Shown piece after piece: positions 8,159 to 15,807 of a DNA stretch of 64,000 nt. Source of the stretch: Aldersonia sp. NBC_00410 (lineage in GTDB: Bacteria > Actinomycetota > Actinomycetes > Mycobacteriales > Mycobacteriaceae). The notes below the pieces were generated by a model. That model was not told where the DNA came from, did no database searches, and worked only from the letters and a program-made list of their open reading frames with translations. A program made the translations under genes and the position numbers. Location: assembly GCF_026342035.1 (NCBI RefSeq), contig NZ_JAPENM010000003.1, positions 496,001 to 560,000 on the forward strand, given 5' to 3'. Numbering within the stretch: position 1 is the first letter of the stretch; each line of letters begins with the position of its first letter.

Positions 8159-8719
8159 GTGGGCGCACTCATCGCGGTCGGGGTCCTGATACTTATCGGC
8201 ATCGTGGTGGTGATCGTCGCCATCGGGATGTACAACCGCTTGGTGCGCGAACGCAACGGCGTCGACAACGCCTGGGCGCAGACCGAGGTCCAGCTGAAGC
8301 GCCGCTACGACCTGATCCCGAACCTCGTGGAAACCGTGAAAGGCTATGCGAGCCATGAGCGGCAGACCTTCGAGGCGGTGACCGCAGCCAGGTCCGCCGC
8401 GATCGATGCGCGGGGCCCGGCCGAACAGGCGAAGGCCGAAAACGCGTTGAGTGCCGCGCTGCGCAGCGTGTTCGCCGTCGCCGAGGCATATCCGCAGCTG
8501 CAGGCGAGCACCAACTTCGTCGAACTGCAGAACGAGTTGTCCGACACCGAAAATCGGATCGCCTACGCACGGCAGTACTACAACGACGCGGTGCTCACCT
8601 ACAACACCTCGGCGCAGACGGTGCCGACGAACATCATCGCCGGTGCGTTCGGATTCACCGTGCGCGAGTTCTTCGCCACCCCGGAGACGGAGCGCGGCCC
8701 GGTCCGCGTCCAGTTCTGA
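8159..8719 (+). CDS. LemA family protein
   Basis: 186 aa. One N-terminal transmembrane helix (about residues 1-24, ALIAVGVLILIGIVVVIVAIG), then the highly conserved LemA core YNRLVRERNGVDNAWAQTEV, LKRRYDLIPNLVETVKGYA and AYPQLQASTNFVELQNEL, predicted to form a helical bundle. Function unknown in general; LemA proteins are often next to DUF2207 or TPM-domain membrane proteins, as here. I prefer GTG 8159, 8 nt after GAAGG, over GTG 8150, which would touch that site. Confidence 0.92.
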   Translation: MGALIAVGVLILIGIVVVIVAIGMYNRLVRERNGVDNAWAQTEVQLKRRYDLIPNLVETVKGYASHERQTFEAVTAARSAAIDARGPAEQAKAENALSAALRSVFAVAEAYPQLQASTNFVELQNELSDTENRIAYARQYYNDAVLTYNTSAQTVPTNIIAGAFGFTVREFFATPETERGPVRVQF

Positions 8720-8733
8720 CCGCCGGACCCGCA

Positions 8734-10149
8734 ATGGATGCCATGACATTCGGCGTACTTGTCGCCGCGGCCGCGGCGCTACTCGCATGGTTCGCGATCC
8801 TCGGCGCGCTGATGCGCGCCACCCGCACCCCGCGGATCGAACGGGGCGTTCCCACCGGCAATTTCGGACCGGAATCGCCCGCGGTCGTCGACTTCATCAC
8901 CGGCGAGTTCCGGCTGTGCGACGAGGCGGCGTCGGCGACGTTGCTCGATCTCGCCGCGCGCCGGATCGTCACGATCGAGGAGGTCGGCCCGGAACTGTCG
9001 CTGGTGCGGGTGCGCCGCAACGCAGACACCGCCGGACTGACCCGCTACGAGCACATGGTGCTCGCGCACGTGCACAAGCTCGCGACCGCCGATGGCGTGG
9101 TGGCGACCGGCGCGCTCGCCGAGGGTGCCCGGCACCTCGGCGGTTGGTGGAAGAAGTTCGCCAAGGCGGTGCGCGACGAGACCCGGGCGGCCGGCCTCTC
9201 GCAGGCGCGGTGGCAACCGTGGCACCGGACTCTGCTCACGATCGCGGCCGTCGTACCCGCGCTCGGGGTGGGCGCGCTGTTCGCGATCGCCGAGCCCGCC
9301 ACCGACGGCGACCCGTTCGGCGGCTTCGTCGCCGGTGTCTTCGTGACCATCGCCGTTCTGGTCGCGGTTCAGGAGAAGATCAACGGCGAGCGCGGCACCG
9401 AAGCCGGCGCGCAGGCCGCGGGCCGGTGGCTCGGTGTGCAGGAACATCTCGGCACCGGGCGCTTCGCCGAGCAACCCGCCGCCGGGGTCACCATCTGGGG
9501 CAGGGCACTGGCGTATGCGGCCGCGCTCGGTCTGGCCGAGCGCGCGGTGGTGAGCCTGCCTATCGGCACGGCCGCCGACGACGGCAAGGCATGGTCGGAC
9601 TTCGGTGGCATGTGGCATCTGGTGCACGTTCGCTATCACGGGCGCGGCCCATGGGGCCGGATCGTGTGGGGCTACAGCGCCTGGGCGGGAATCGGCCGTG
9701 GGTTGTTCGCCGCGCTCATCATGGCCGGACCGACTTTCATTGTTGCCATAGTGCTTTCGGCTTTTCTCGGCTTCCCGGGCGACCCGGTGCGCTTCGCCGT
9801 GTTATTCGCGGCCGTGCTCGCCGCCGGCCCGATCGCGCTGGCCGTACTCGACCTGGGTGGCCACGCGACCGTGCGCGGTCAGGTGGTGCGCCAGCGCCAG
9901 TTCGTCAAGAAACGCAACGACGAAAACGTGACCTACCGCTACTGGATCGGGATCGATGACGGGCGGGCCCGCATCACACATGCGTACGGCATCGACGAGA
10001 AGACCTGGAACACGCTGGCCGAGGGCGACATCGTGGAGGCGCGGGTGGGCAAGCGATTGGGCTGGATTTACGACGTCCGGGTGGTGACGCCGTCGCGGCA
10101 CCGGCCCGCCGCGGATCCCCAGGGGCAGGCCGATCTCACCTCGCAATAG
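8734..10149 (+). CDS. DUF2207 domain-containing membrane protein
   Basis: 471 aa. N-terminal transmembrane helix (7-25), then a DUF2207-like cytoplasmic region (PAVVDFITGEFRLCDEAASATLLDLAARR, a winged-helix-like segment with IVTIEE), two helices around 165-215, and two more around 325-385. The C-terminal soluble part (395-460) has a beta-rich segment. It starts 14 bp after the LemA-type gene, and this LemA-DUF2207 pairing is widespread, so the two products probably act together at the membrane. ATG 8743 is an alternative start. Biochemical role unknown. Confidence 0.82.
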   Translation: MDAMTFGVLVAAAAALLAWFAILGALMRATRTPRIERGVPTGNFGPESPAVVDFITGEFRLCDEAASATLLDLAARRIVTIEEVGPELSLVRVRRNADTAGLTRYEHMVLAHVHKLATADGVVATGALAEGARHLGGWWKKFAKAVRDETRAAGLSQARWQPWHRTLLTIAAVVPALGVGALFAIAEPATDGDPFGGFVAGVFVTIAVLVAVQEKINGERGTEAGAQAAGRWLGVQEHLGTGRFAEQPAAGVTIWGRALAYAAALGLAERAVVSLPIGTAADDGKAWSDFGGMWHLVHVRYHGRGPWGRIVWGYSAWAGIGRGLFAALIMAGPTFIVAIVLSAFLGFPGDPVRFAVLFAAVLAAGPIALAVLDLGGHATVRGQVVRQRQFVKKRNDENVTYRYWIGIDDGRARITHAYGIDEKTWNTLAEGDIVEARVGKRLGWIYDVRVVTPSRHRPAADPQGQADLTSQ

Positions 10150-10172
10150 CGGCGAACAGGGTCACCGGTCGG

Positions 10173-10178
10173 TAGATT
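10173..10178 (+). promoter_or_regulatory. -10 box, leaderless-type, dienelactone hydrolase gene
   Basis: TAGATT followed by 7 nt and then ATG 10186, with no ribosome site between; this fits a leaderless transcript. Confidence 0.5.
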
Positions 10179-10185
10179 CGCGCCC

Positions 10186-10875
10186 ATGGCCGACGCGCAG
10201 GTGCAGACCCCACAAGGCGACATTCGCGCAGCGATCGAGGTGCCGGACGGCACCGGTCCGTGGCCCGGCGTCGTGGTGTTGCACGACGCGCTGGGTTTGG
10301 GCGAGGACATCCGCGGGATCGCCCGCCGCGTCGCCGACGCCGGGTATCTGGCGATCGCGCCCGATCTGTATTCGCGCGGCGGTGCGCTGCGGTGTACGCG
10401 CACGGTCTTCCGGGACCTGATTCGGCACGAGGGCCGCACGGTCGACGACATTCTCGCCGCGCGCGATCACCTCGCGGCGCGGGAGGACTGCACCGGAAAG
10501 ATCGCCGTCGCCGGATTCTGTCTCGGCGGCGGCTTCGCGCTGATCGCGTCACCCAAGGGGTTCGAGGCCGCCGCACCGTTCTACCCGTCGCTGCCCAGTT
10601 CGTTCGAGAAGGTGATCGACGGCGCCTGCCCGATTGTGGCCAGCTTCGGCAGTCGCGACCCGATCAATATCAACGGTGAGCAGAAGCTGCGTAAGGGTCT
10701 GGACGCGCGTGGCATCGAGCACGACCTGAAGACCTACGGCGGTGCCGGGCACGGGTTCGCCAACAAGCTGGCCGGCCAGCCGTTCGCCCGGGTCGTCGGG
10801 TTCGGCTACAACGAACAGGCCACCGAGGACGCGTGGAGTCGGGTGTTTGCGTTCTTCGGCACCCATCTGAGCTGA
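10186..10875 (+). CDS. dienelactone hydrolase family protein
   Basis: 229-aa alpha/beta-hydrolase of the DLH family, which opens cyclic enol-lactones and similar esters. The nucleophile is Cys112 in GFCLGG (cysteine elbow typical of dienelactone hydrolase), the acid is in FGSRDPI (about 154-158) and the base is His in GGAGHGF (about 185). No aromatic-degradation genes are nearby, so a specific catechol pathway role cannot be claimed. The final segment (TEDAWSRVFAFF) is the common C-terminal helix of the family. Confidence 0.9.
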   Translation: MADAQVQTPQGDIRAAIEVPDGTGPWPGVVVLHDALGLGEDIRGIARRVADAGYLAIAPDLYSRGGALRCTRTVFRDLIRHEGRTVDDILAARDHLAAREDCTGKIAVAGFCLGGGFALIASPKGFEAAAPFYPSLPSSFEKVIDGACPIVASFGSRDPININGEQKLRKGLDARGIEHDLKTYGGAGHGFANKLAGQPFARVVGFGYNEQATEDAWSRVFAFFGTHLS

Positions 10876-10955
10876 CGGCGACCGCGCACGCCGCTCACAG
10901 GAATCTCGCAGCATTTCCGCAGCCGCCGCGAAGTCCGGTGGGTCACGATGGCACT

Positions 10956-11663
10956 GTGACCACCGCAGTGCCCGAAGCAAAAGTCCTCGTTGTCGACGAC
11001 GAACCCATGATCGTCGAACTGTTGACCGTCAGCCTGCGGTTTCAAGGCTTCGAGGTCGAGTCCGCGGCCGATGGCGCCGCCGGGCTGGACAAGGCGCGCA
11101 GCTTCCGTCCGGACGCGTTGATCCTCGACGTGATGATGCCCGGGATGGACGGCTTCGGCATGTTGCGCCGGTTACGCGATGACGGTGTCGATGCCCCGGT
11201 GCTGTTCCTCACCGCACGCGACGAGGTCTCCGACAAGGTCACCGGGCTCACGCTCGGCGCCGACGACTACGTGACCAAGCCGTTCAGTCTGGAGGAGGTC
11301 GTCGCGCGGTTGCGCGTCATTCTGCGGCGGACCGGCCACAACGCCGAGGACCGGAAATCGTCGCGAATCGGCTTCGCCGACATCGAGCTCGACGACGACA
11401 CGCACGAGGTGTGGAAGGCGGGCGAGCCGGTTGCGCTTTCTCCGACCGAGTTCACCCTGCTGAGGTACTTCATGGTCAATGCGGGCACGGTGCTGAGCAA
11501 ACCCCGCATCCTCGACCACGTCTGGCGCTACGACTTCGGCGGCGACGTCGGGGTGGTGGAGTCCTACGTGTCCTACCTGCGCCGCAAGGTCGACACCGGC
11601 CCGAAACGGCTCATCCACACCCTGCGCGGCGTCGGGTACGTCATGCGCGAACCGCGCGAGTGA
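10956..11663 (+). CDS. phoP: two-component response regulator PhoP
   Basis: 235-aa OmpR-family regulator. The receiver has Asp14-Asp15, phospho-acceptor Asp58 (LILDVMMPGMDGFG), Thr in FLTARD and Lys in YVTKPF. The winged-helix domain (about 135-232) ends KVDTGPKRLIHTLRGVGYVM. The linker VWKAGEPVALSPTEFTLLRY and DHVWRYDFGGDV agree almost word for word with mycobacterial PhoP, the regulator of virulence lipids and pH response. Start GTG 10956 gives the right N-terminus; the open frame upstream is not homologous. It is followed one base later by phoR and then by a convergent HIT gene, the same order as in mycobacteria. Confidence 0.95.
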   Translation: MTTAVPEAKVLVVDDEPMIVELLTVSLRFQGFEVESAADGAAGLDKARSFRPDALILDVMMPGMDGFGMLRRLRDDGVDAPVLFLTARDEVSDKVTGLTLGADDYVTKPFSLEEVVARLRVILRRTGHNAEDRKSSRIGFADIELDDDTHEVWKAGEPVALSPTEFTLLRYFMVNAGTVLSKPRILDHVWRYDFGGDVGVVESYVSYLRRKVDTGPKRLIHTLRGVGYVMREPRE

Positions 11664-11664
11664 C

Positions 11665-13107
11665 ATGAAGTTTCTTGCCGGGATCCCGCTGCGTGTGACG
11701 CTGGTGGCGGCACTGGTCGTGATGACGGCGATCGGGTTGCTCGTCTCCGGTGTCGCGGTGACGTCGGCGATCGAGCAGTCCTTGCTCGACCGCACCGATC
11801 AGCAATTGCACGAGGCCGCCGCAACGTGGGCCAAGCCGCGGCCCGAACGGCTCTCGCCGCCGCCGGGCGCGCCCAACCCCGGCAGGCCGCCGAGCAAGTT
11901 CTACTCCAAGTTCGAGGACTCGAGCGGAAATGTGCAATCCGTCATCAACGACGGGAAGGTCGTCCCCGACCTGCCCGAACAGATGGGGACCGAGCCGATC
12001 ACGGTCGGCTCCGAGGGCGACTCGTCCGAACAGTGGCGGGCGCTGTCCACGACGACGCCGTTCGGCACCTCGACGGTCGCCATCCCGCTCACCGACAACA
12101 ACGCCGTCGTCACCCGACTGGTGTTTCTGCAATTGACCATCGGCGCGCTCGTGCTCGTCGCGCTCGCGATCGCCGCGTACTTCGTCATCCGGCGCAGCCT
12201 GCGCCCACTGCGCGAGGTGGAGGCCACCGCCGCCGCCATCGCCGGCGGGGACCTGCACAGGCGGGTTCCGGTGCGCGGCACCAACACCGAGGTCGACCGC
12301 CTCTCCCAGGCACTGAACGGCATGCTCGCGCAGATTCAGCACGCGTTCGCGGCCACCGAAGCTTCCGAGGAGGCCGCCCGCCGGTCGGAGGACAAGATGC
12401 GCCAGTTCGTCGCCGACGCCAGCCACGAGTTGCGCACCCCGCTGACCACTATCCGCGGCTTCGCCGAGCTGTATCGCCAGGGCGCGGCCGACCAGACCCT
12501 GGTGATGAGCCGGATCGAGGGTGAGGCCGCACGGATGGGGGTGCTCGTCGAAGACCTGCTGATGCTGGCCCGGCTCGACGCGCAGCGACCGATGGAGCAG
12601 CGTCCGGTGGACCTGCTCACGCTCGCCGGCGATGCGGTGCACAATGCCCGCGCCACCGCGCCGCAACGGCGGATCGATCTCGACGTCGCGGCCGGCCACG
12701 ACACGCTCGAGGTGATCGGTGACGAGGCGCGGTTGCGTCAGGTGTTCGACAATCTGGTCGGCAACGCGGTGGCACACACGCCTGCCGACGCGACGGTCAC
12801 CGTGCGGCTGGCGGCCGAGCCGGACTGGGTTCGCGTCGAGGTGATCGACACCGGTCCCGGGCTTGCGCCCGAGGACGAGGAGCGCGTGTTCGAGCGGTTC
12901 TACCGCACCGACAAGTCGCGCTCACGGGCCAGTGGCGGTACCGGTCTGGGGTTGTCGATCGTCGCGGCGATCATCGCGGGCCACGCCGGCACGGTCGCGG
13001 TGCAGAGCGCGCCGGGCGTCGGCACGACGTTCGCGGTGACGCTGCCGCGCGGCGGTGCACCGGCAGGGTCGGAGCGCTCGGCTCAGTCCGGGACGTTGGC
13101 CCCGTAG
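11665..13107 (+). CDS. phoR: sensor histidine kinase PhoR
   Basis: 480 aa. TM1 (8-34), an extracytoplasmic sensor of about 115 residues rich in Pro ([20 protein letters not shown]), TM2 (about 152-177), HAMP, then the dimerisation domain with His254 in [14 protein letters not shown]-box [13 protein letters not shown]-boxes DTGPGL and [10 protein letters not shown]. Expected to phosphorylate PhoP encoded one base upstream. Size and layout match mycobacterial PhoR (about 485 aa). Its last 25 bp overlap the end of the HIT gene on the opposite strand. Confidence 0.94.
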   Translation: MKFLAGIPLRVTLVAALVVMTAIGLLVSGVAVTSAIEQSLLDRTDQQLHEAAATWAKPRPERLSPPPGAPNPGRPPSKFYSKFEDSSGNVQSVINDGKVVPDLPEQMGTEPITVGSEGDSSEQWRALSTTTPFGTSTVAIPLTDNNAVVTRLVFLQLTIGALVLVALAIAAYFVIRRSLRPLREVEATAAAIAGGDLHRRVPVRGTNTEVDRLSQALNGMLAQIQHAFAATEASEEAARRSEDKMRQFVADASHELRTPLTTIRGFAELYRQGAADQTLVMSRIEGEAARMGVLVEDLLMLARLDAQRPMEQRPVDLLTLAGDAVHNARATAPQRRIDLDVAAGHDTLEVIGDEARLRQVFDNLVGNAVAHTPADATVTVRLAAEPDWVRVEVIDTGPGLAPEDEERVFERFYRTDKSRSRASGGTGLGLSIVAAIIAGHAGTVAVQSAPGVGTTFAVTLPRGGAPAGSERSAQSGTLAP

Positions 13108-13508
13108 CCGAGCTCGCGCAGCGCTGCCTTGAGCTTGTCCTGTGCCTCGTCGAGCGACTCTGCCGACGGGTTCGGATCGGCACCGGAGATGTTGAAATCA
13201 CCCAGGTCGTAGGCCGGGAACACATGCAGGTGCAGATGCGGCACCTCGAGGCCCGCGATGAGCAGCCCGGCGCGCGGCGCGTCGAAGGCCTTGCGCACCG
13301 CCTTGCCGATCGCCTGCGAGACGTCGGTCAGCTTCGCGAACTCGGCAGGCTCGAGGTCCTGCCACTGGTCGATCTCCGCGCGCGGAACGATCAACGTGTG
13401 GCCCTGCGTGACCGGGGCGATGGTGAGAAAGGCGACGATCTCGTCGTCGGACCAGACGAACCGGCCGGGGATGTCACCGGCGATGATCGAGCTGAATACG
13501 GAAGCCAT
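13083..13508 (-). CDS. HIT family protein (nucleotide hydrolase/transferase)
   Basis: 141 aa with the catalytic histidine triad [10 protein letters not shown] and the typical N-terminus [30 protein letters not shown] proteins hydrolyse or transfer nucleoside phosphoramidates and related nucleotides. ATG 13508 is chosen because homology starts there and a TACCCT -10 box stands 7 nt in front of it (leaderless). It converges on phoR and overlaps it by 25 bp, as in the phoP-phoR-HIT arrangement of mycobacteria. Confidence 0.93.
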   Translation of the reverse strand: MASVFSSIIAGDIPGRFVWSDDEIVAFLTIAPVTQGHTLIVPRAEIDQWQDLEPAEFAKLTDVSQAIGKAVRKAFDAPRAGLLIAGLEVPHLHLHVFPAYDLGDFNISGADPNPSAESLDEAQDKLKAALRELGYGANVPD

Positions 13509-13515
13509 GATTGGC

Positions 13516-13521
13516 AGGGTA
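13516..13521 (-). promoter_or_regulatory. -10 box, leaderless-type, HIT gene
   Basis: On the minus strand TACCCT, 7 nt, then ATG 13508; no ribosome site fits between. Confidence 0.5.
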
Positions 13522-13553
13522 GTGCGCGGGCCGGACGGGTTGAGTGCGGTCCC

Positions 13554-13655
13554 CGATCCCACATTGTGAATGAAACATTCGTCTCGTTGAGCGGAGTGAA
13601 CGGAAGCGTTCACTCCGCCTAGCGCACCAAATCTTCCGTTCACAATGTGGGATCG
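13554..13655. repeat. nested palindromic repeat element, copy A
   Basis: A ~100-bp element bounded by a perfect 17-bp inverted repeat (13554-13570 against 13639-13655, ends CGATCCCACATTGTGAA). Inside is a second perfect 12-bp hairpin (GCGGAGTGAACG, 13591-13602, against 13607-13618) with GAAG loop. It is homologous along its whole length to the element at 42758-42861. Directly outside the right end (13652-13670) is a further partial end (GGATCTTCCATTCAT), as if a neighbouring copy had decayed. It lies between divergent genes. Confidence 0.85.
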
Positions 13656-13770
13656 GATCTTCCATTCATCGCTTACTCGAAATTGCTGAGATTCACCCGA
13701 GGGACGCGACGCGGTAGCATTCGCCCGGTTGTCGAGTGCCGGCAACGGTCTCGACGGTGAGGTAATGCGG

Positions 13771-14442
13771 ATGAGCGGACGTCGCGAGCAGCTCCTTGTC
13801 CGGCGGGTCCGGGGCTGGAAATCCAACCTTCTCGCCGTCGTGATGCTGGTTAGCGCAATTGCGCTGGGGAGCACGGGCGTTGCCGCGGCCGAACCCGGTC
13901 CGAAGTCCTACTCCGCACTCGACGCGGAATGGGATGCCTCGTGGGCGGCCTACAAGTTCGAGGCCGGTCAGGCCGGTTCGCTGCTGGTGACCCGCGATGT
14001 CGCCCTGCCGGTCACCATCGACGCGCCCATCGATCGGGTGTTTCCGGCGTATTCGAACTTCGACAACAGCTTCGGACGCCACCCCTTCCTGAAGGGCGTG
14101 CTCGACCGCCGCAGCTACACCGAGGGTGACGCCGACGTCTGGGAGTTCATCGCCCTCGAGGACATCCCGGCGGGCCCGGTGTCGATCCCGGGACGCACCG
14201 TCGGGCAGCAGCGGACGTACGCCGCCGATCATTGGTACAGCACCGATACCTGGGATATGCCCGGCGTGATCACCCACCAGACGGTCACGTTCGCCGAAAC
14301 GGGCGGAGCGACCTTGGTCACCGAGCATCTGACGTTCTCGGCCCCGGCGGTGCTGATCGACTACACCGTGCAGAACGGCGTGTCTGCGCACATCGCGAAC
14401 CAGCAGGCCATGAAACGAGACATCGAGAACGGCACGCTGTAG
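13771..14442 (+). CDS. secreted SRPBCC/START-like protein
   Basis: 223 aa. Signal peptide: [30 protein letters not shown] followed by EPG, cleavage likely near residue 39. The mature part has an SRPBCC-like pattern: beta strand [22 protein letters not shown], then [27 protein letters not shown], and a long terminal helix ([26 protein letters not shown]). Such folds bind hydrophobic ligands. I chose ATG 13771, 8 nt after GTGAGG; in-frame ATG 13765 and the more distant start at 13729 are worse placed. Function unknown; monocistronic. Confidence 0.7.
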   Translation: MSGRREQLLVRRVRGWKSNLLAVVMLVSAIALGSTGVAAAEPGPKSYSALDAEWDASWAAYKFEAGQAGSLLVTRDVALPVTIDAPIDRVFPAYSNFDNSFGRHPFLKGVLDRRSYTEGDADVWEFIALEDIPAGPVSIPGRTVGQQRTYAADHWYSTDTWDMPGVITHQTVTFAETGGATLVTEHLTFSAPAVLIDYTVQNGVSAHIANQQAMKRDIENGTL

Positions 14443-14550
14443 TAACCGACCGGGCGCACCGCCGGTCGACTTCGGCGCGGTCGTTCGGCTCCCAGCAACC
14501 TCCCAGCTTTGCTCGAGGGACAGCGAAGGCTGGCGCGAGATTGTGGTTTC

Positions 14551-15807
14551 ATGACCGAATCTCCGACACTTCCCGCTCGGCCGCAGGCGAGTGCCGAGCT
14601 GCCCGTGTCGACCGGGGGCGCCATCATGACACCCACCCTCGACATCGTCGTGCCCGTCTACAACGAGGAAACCGATCTCGCGCCGTCGGTGCGCCGACTG
14701 CACGCCTACCTGCGTGCGGCGATGCCGTACCCGGCGCGCATCACGATCGCCGACAATGCCAGCACGGATGGCACGCTCGCGGTCGCCAAAGACCTCGCGG
14801 CGTCGCTCGATGGTGTGCGTGTGCTGCATCTCGATGCGAAGGGCCGCGGGCGTGCGCTGCGCACCGCATGGACGGCCTCCGACGCCGCCGTTGTCGCCTA
14901 TATGGACGTCGATCTCTCGACCGATCTCAACGCGTTGCTCCCACTGATCGCGCCGCTGGTGAGCGGGCACTCCGATCTCGCGATCGGCACGCGGCTGGGT
15001 CGCGGGTCACGGGTGGTGCGTGGCCGTAAGCGGGAGTTCATCTCGCGCAGCTACAACCTGCTGCTGCGCACCTCGCTGCATGCCCGGTTCTCGGACGCGC
15101 AGTGCGGTTTCAAGGCGATGCGCGCGGACGTGGCGCGCCGGGTCCTGCCGCTCGTGCAGGACTCGGAGTGGTTCTTCGACACCGAGCTGCTGGTCATCGC
15201 GGAGCGCGCAGGTCTGCGCATCCACGAGGTGCCGGTCGACTGGACCGACGACCCGGACAGCCGGGTGGACATCGTCGACACCGCGCGCAAGGACCTGCTC
15301 GGTATCTGGCGGCTCGGTCGTGCGCTGGTCGGCGGCCGGCTTCCGGTCGATGAACTGCGCTACTCGCTCGGCCGTGAACCGCTGCTGCCCGGAGTGCCGC
15401 ACGGAATGCTCGGGCAGATCGTCCGGTTCTGCATCATCGGTGTCGCCAGCACGCTGGCGTACGCCGTGCTCTATCTCATGCTGCACTCCACGCTCGGTGC
15501 CCAAGCCGCGAATCTTGTTGCGCTGCTGATCACCGCGGTGCTCAACACCGCCGCCAACCGTGCGTTCACCTTCGGGGTGCGCGGCTCGGCCAACGTCGCG
15601 CGCCATCAGCTGCAAGGCCTCGTCATCTTCGGTATCGGACTCGCGCTGACCAGCGGATCGCTTGCAGCGCTGCATGAATGGGTGCCCGATGCCGCCAAGC
15701 ACGTCGAACTTGCGGTGCTGATCATTGCCAATCTCGTCGCCACGCTGGTCCGCTTTATCGGCCTGCGCTGGGTCTTCCGTACAAGCGATTTGGAGAACAT
15801 TCGATGA
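14551..15807 (+). CDS. GT2 glycosyltransferase with C-terminal GtrA domain
   Basis: 418 aa. Residues ~28-260 are a dolichol-phosphate-glucose/mannose synthase-type GT2 domain (LDIVVPVYNEETDLAPSV, ADNASTDGT, YMDVDLSTDLNAL with the DxD metal motif, DAQCGFKAMR). Residues ~295-410 are four membrane helices of a GtrA/DPMS domain. Such fusions charge a polyprenyl phosphate with a sugar at the inner face and help flip it. ATG 14551 is the upstream ATG; ATG 14626 just before the GT core is possible. The stop overlaps the next ATG (ATGA), so it is coupled to the GT39 enzyme that would use the lipid-linked sugar. Confidence 0.85.
   Translation: MTESPTLPARPQASAELPVSTGGAIMTPTLDIVVPVYNEETDLAPSVRRLHAYLRAAMPYPARITIADNASTDGTLAVAKDLAASLDGVRVLHLDAKGRGRALRTAWTASDAAVVAYMDVDLSTDLNALLPLIAPLVSGHSDLAIGTRLGRGSRVVRGRKREFISRSYNLLLRTSLHARFSDAQCGFKAMRADVARRVLPLVQDSEWFFDTELLVIAERAGLRIHEVPVDWTDDPDSRVDIVDTARKDLLGIWRLGRALVGGRLPVDELRYSLGREPLLPGVPHGMLGQIVRFCIIGVASTLAYAVLYLMLHSTLGAQAANLVALLITAVLNTAANRAFTFGVRGSANVARHQLQGLVIFGIGLALTSGSLAALHEWVPDAAKHVELAVLIIANLVATLVRFIGLRWVFRTSDLENIR

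Noticed and set aside
13554..13655. Element A considered as a simple Rho-independent terminator.
   Set aside because: It lies between two divergent genes, upstream of both, so no transcript of a neighbouring gene ends there, and a homologous copy occurs elsewhere.
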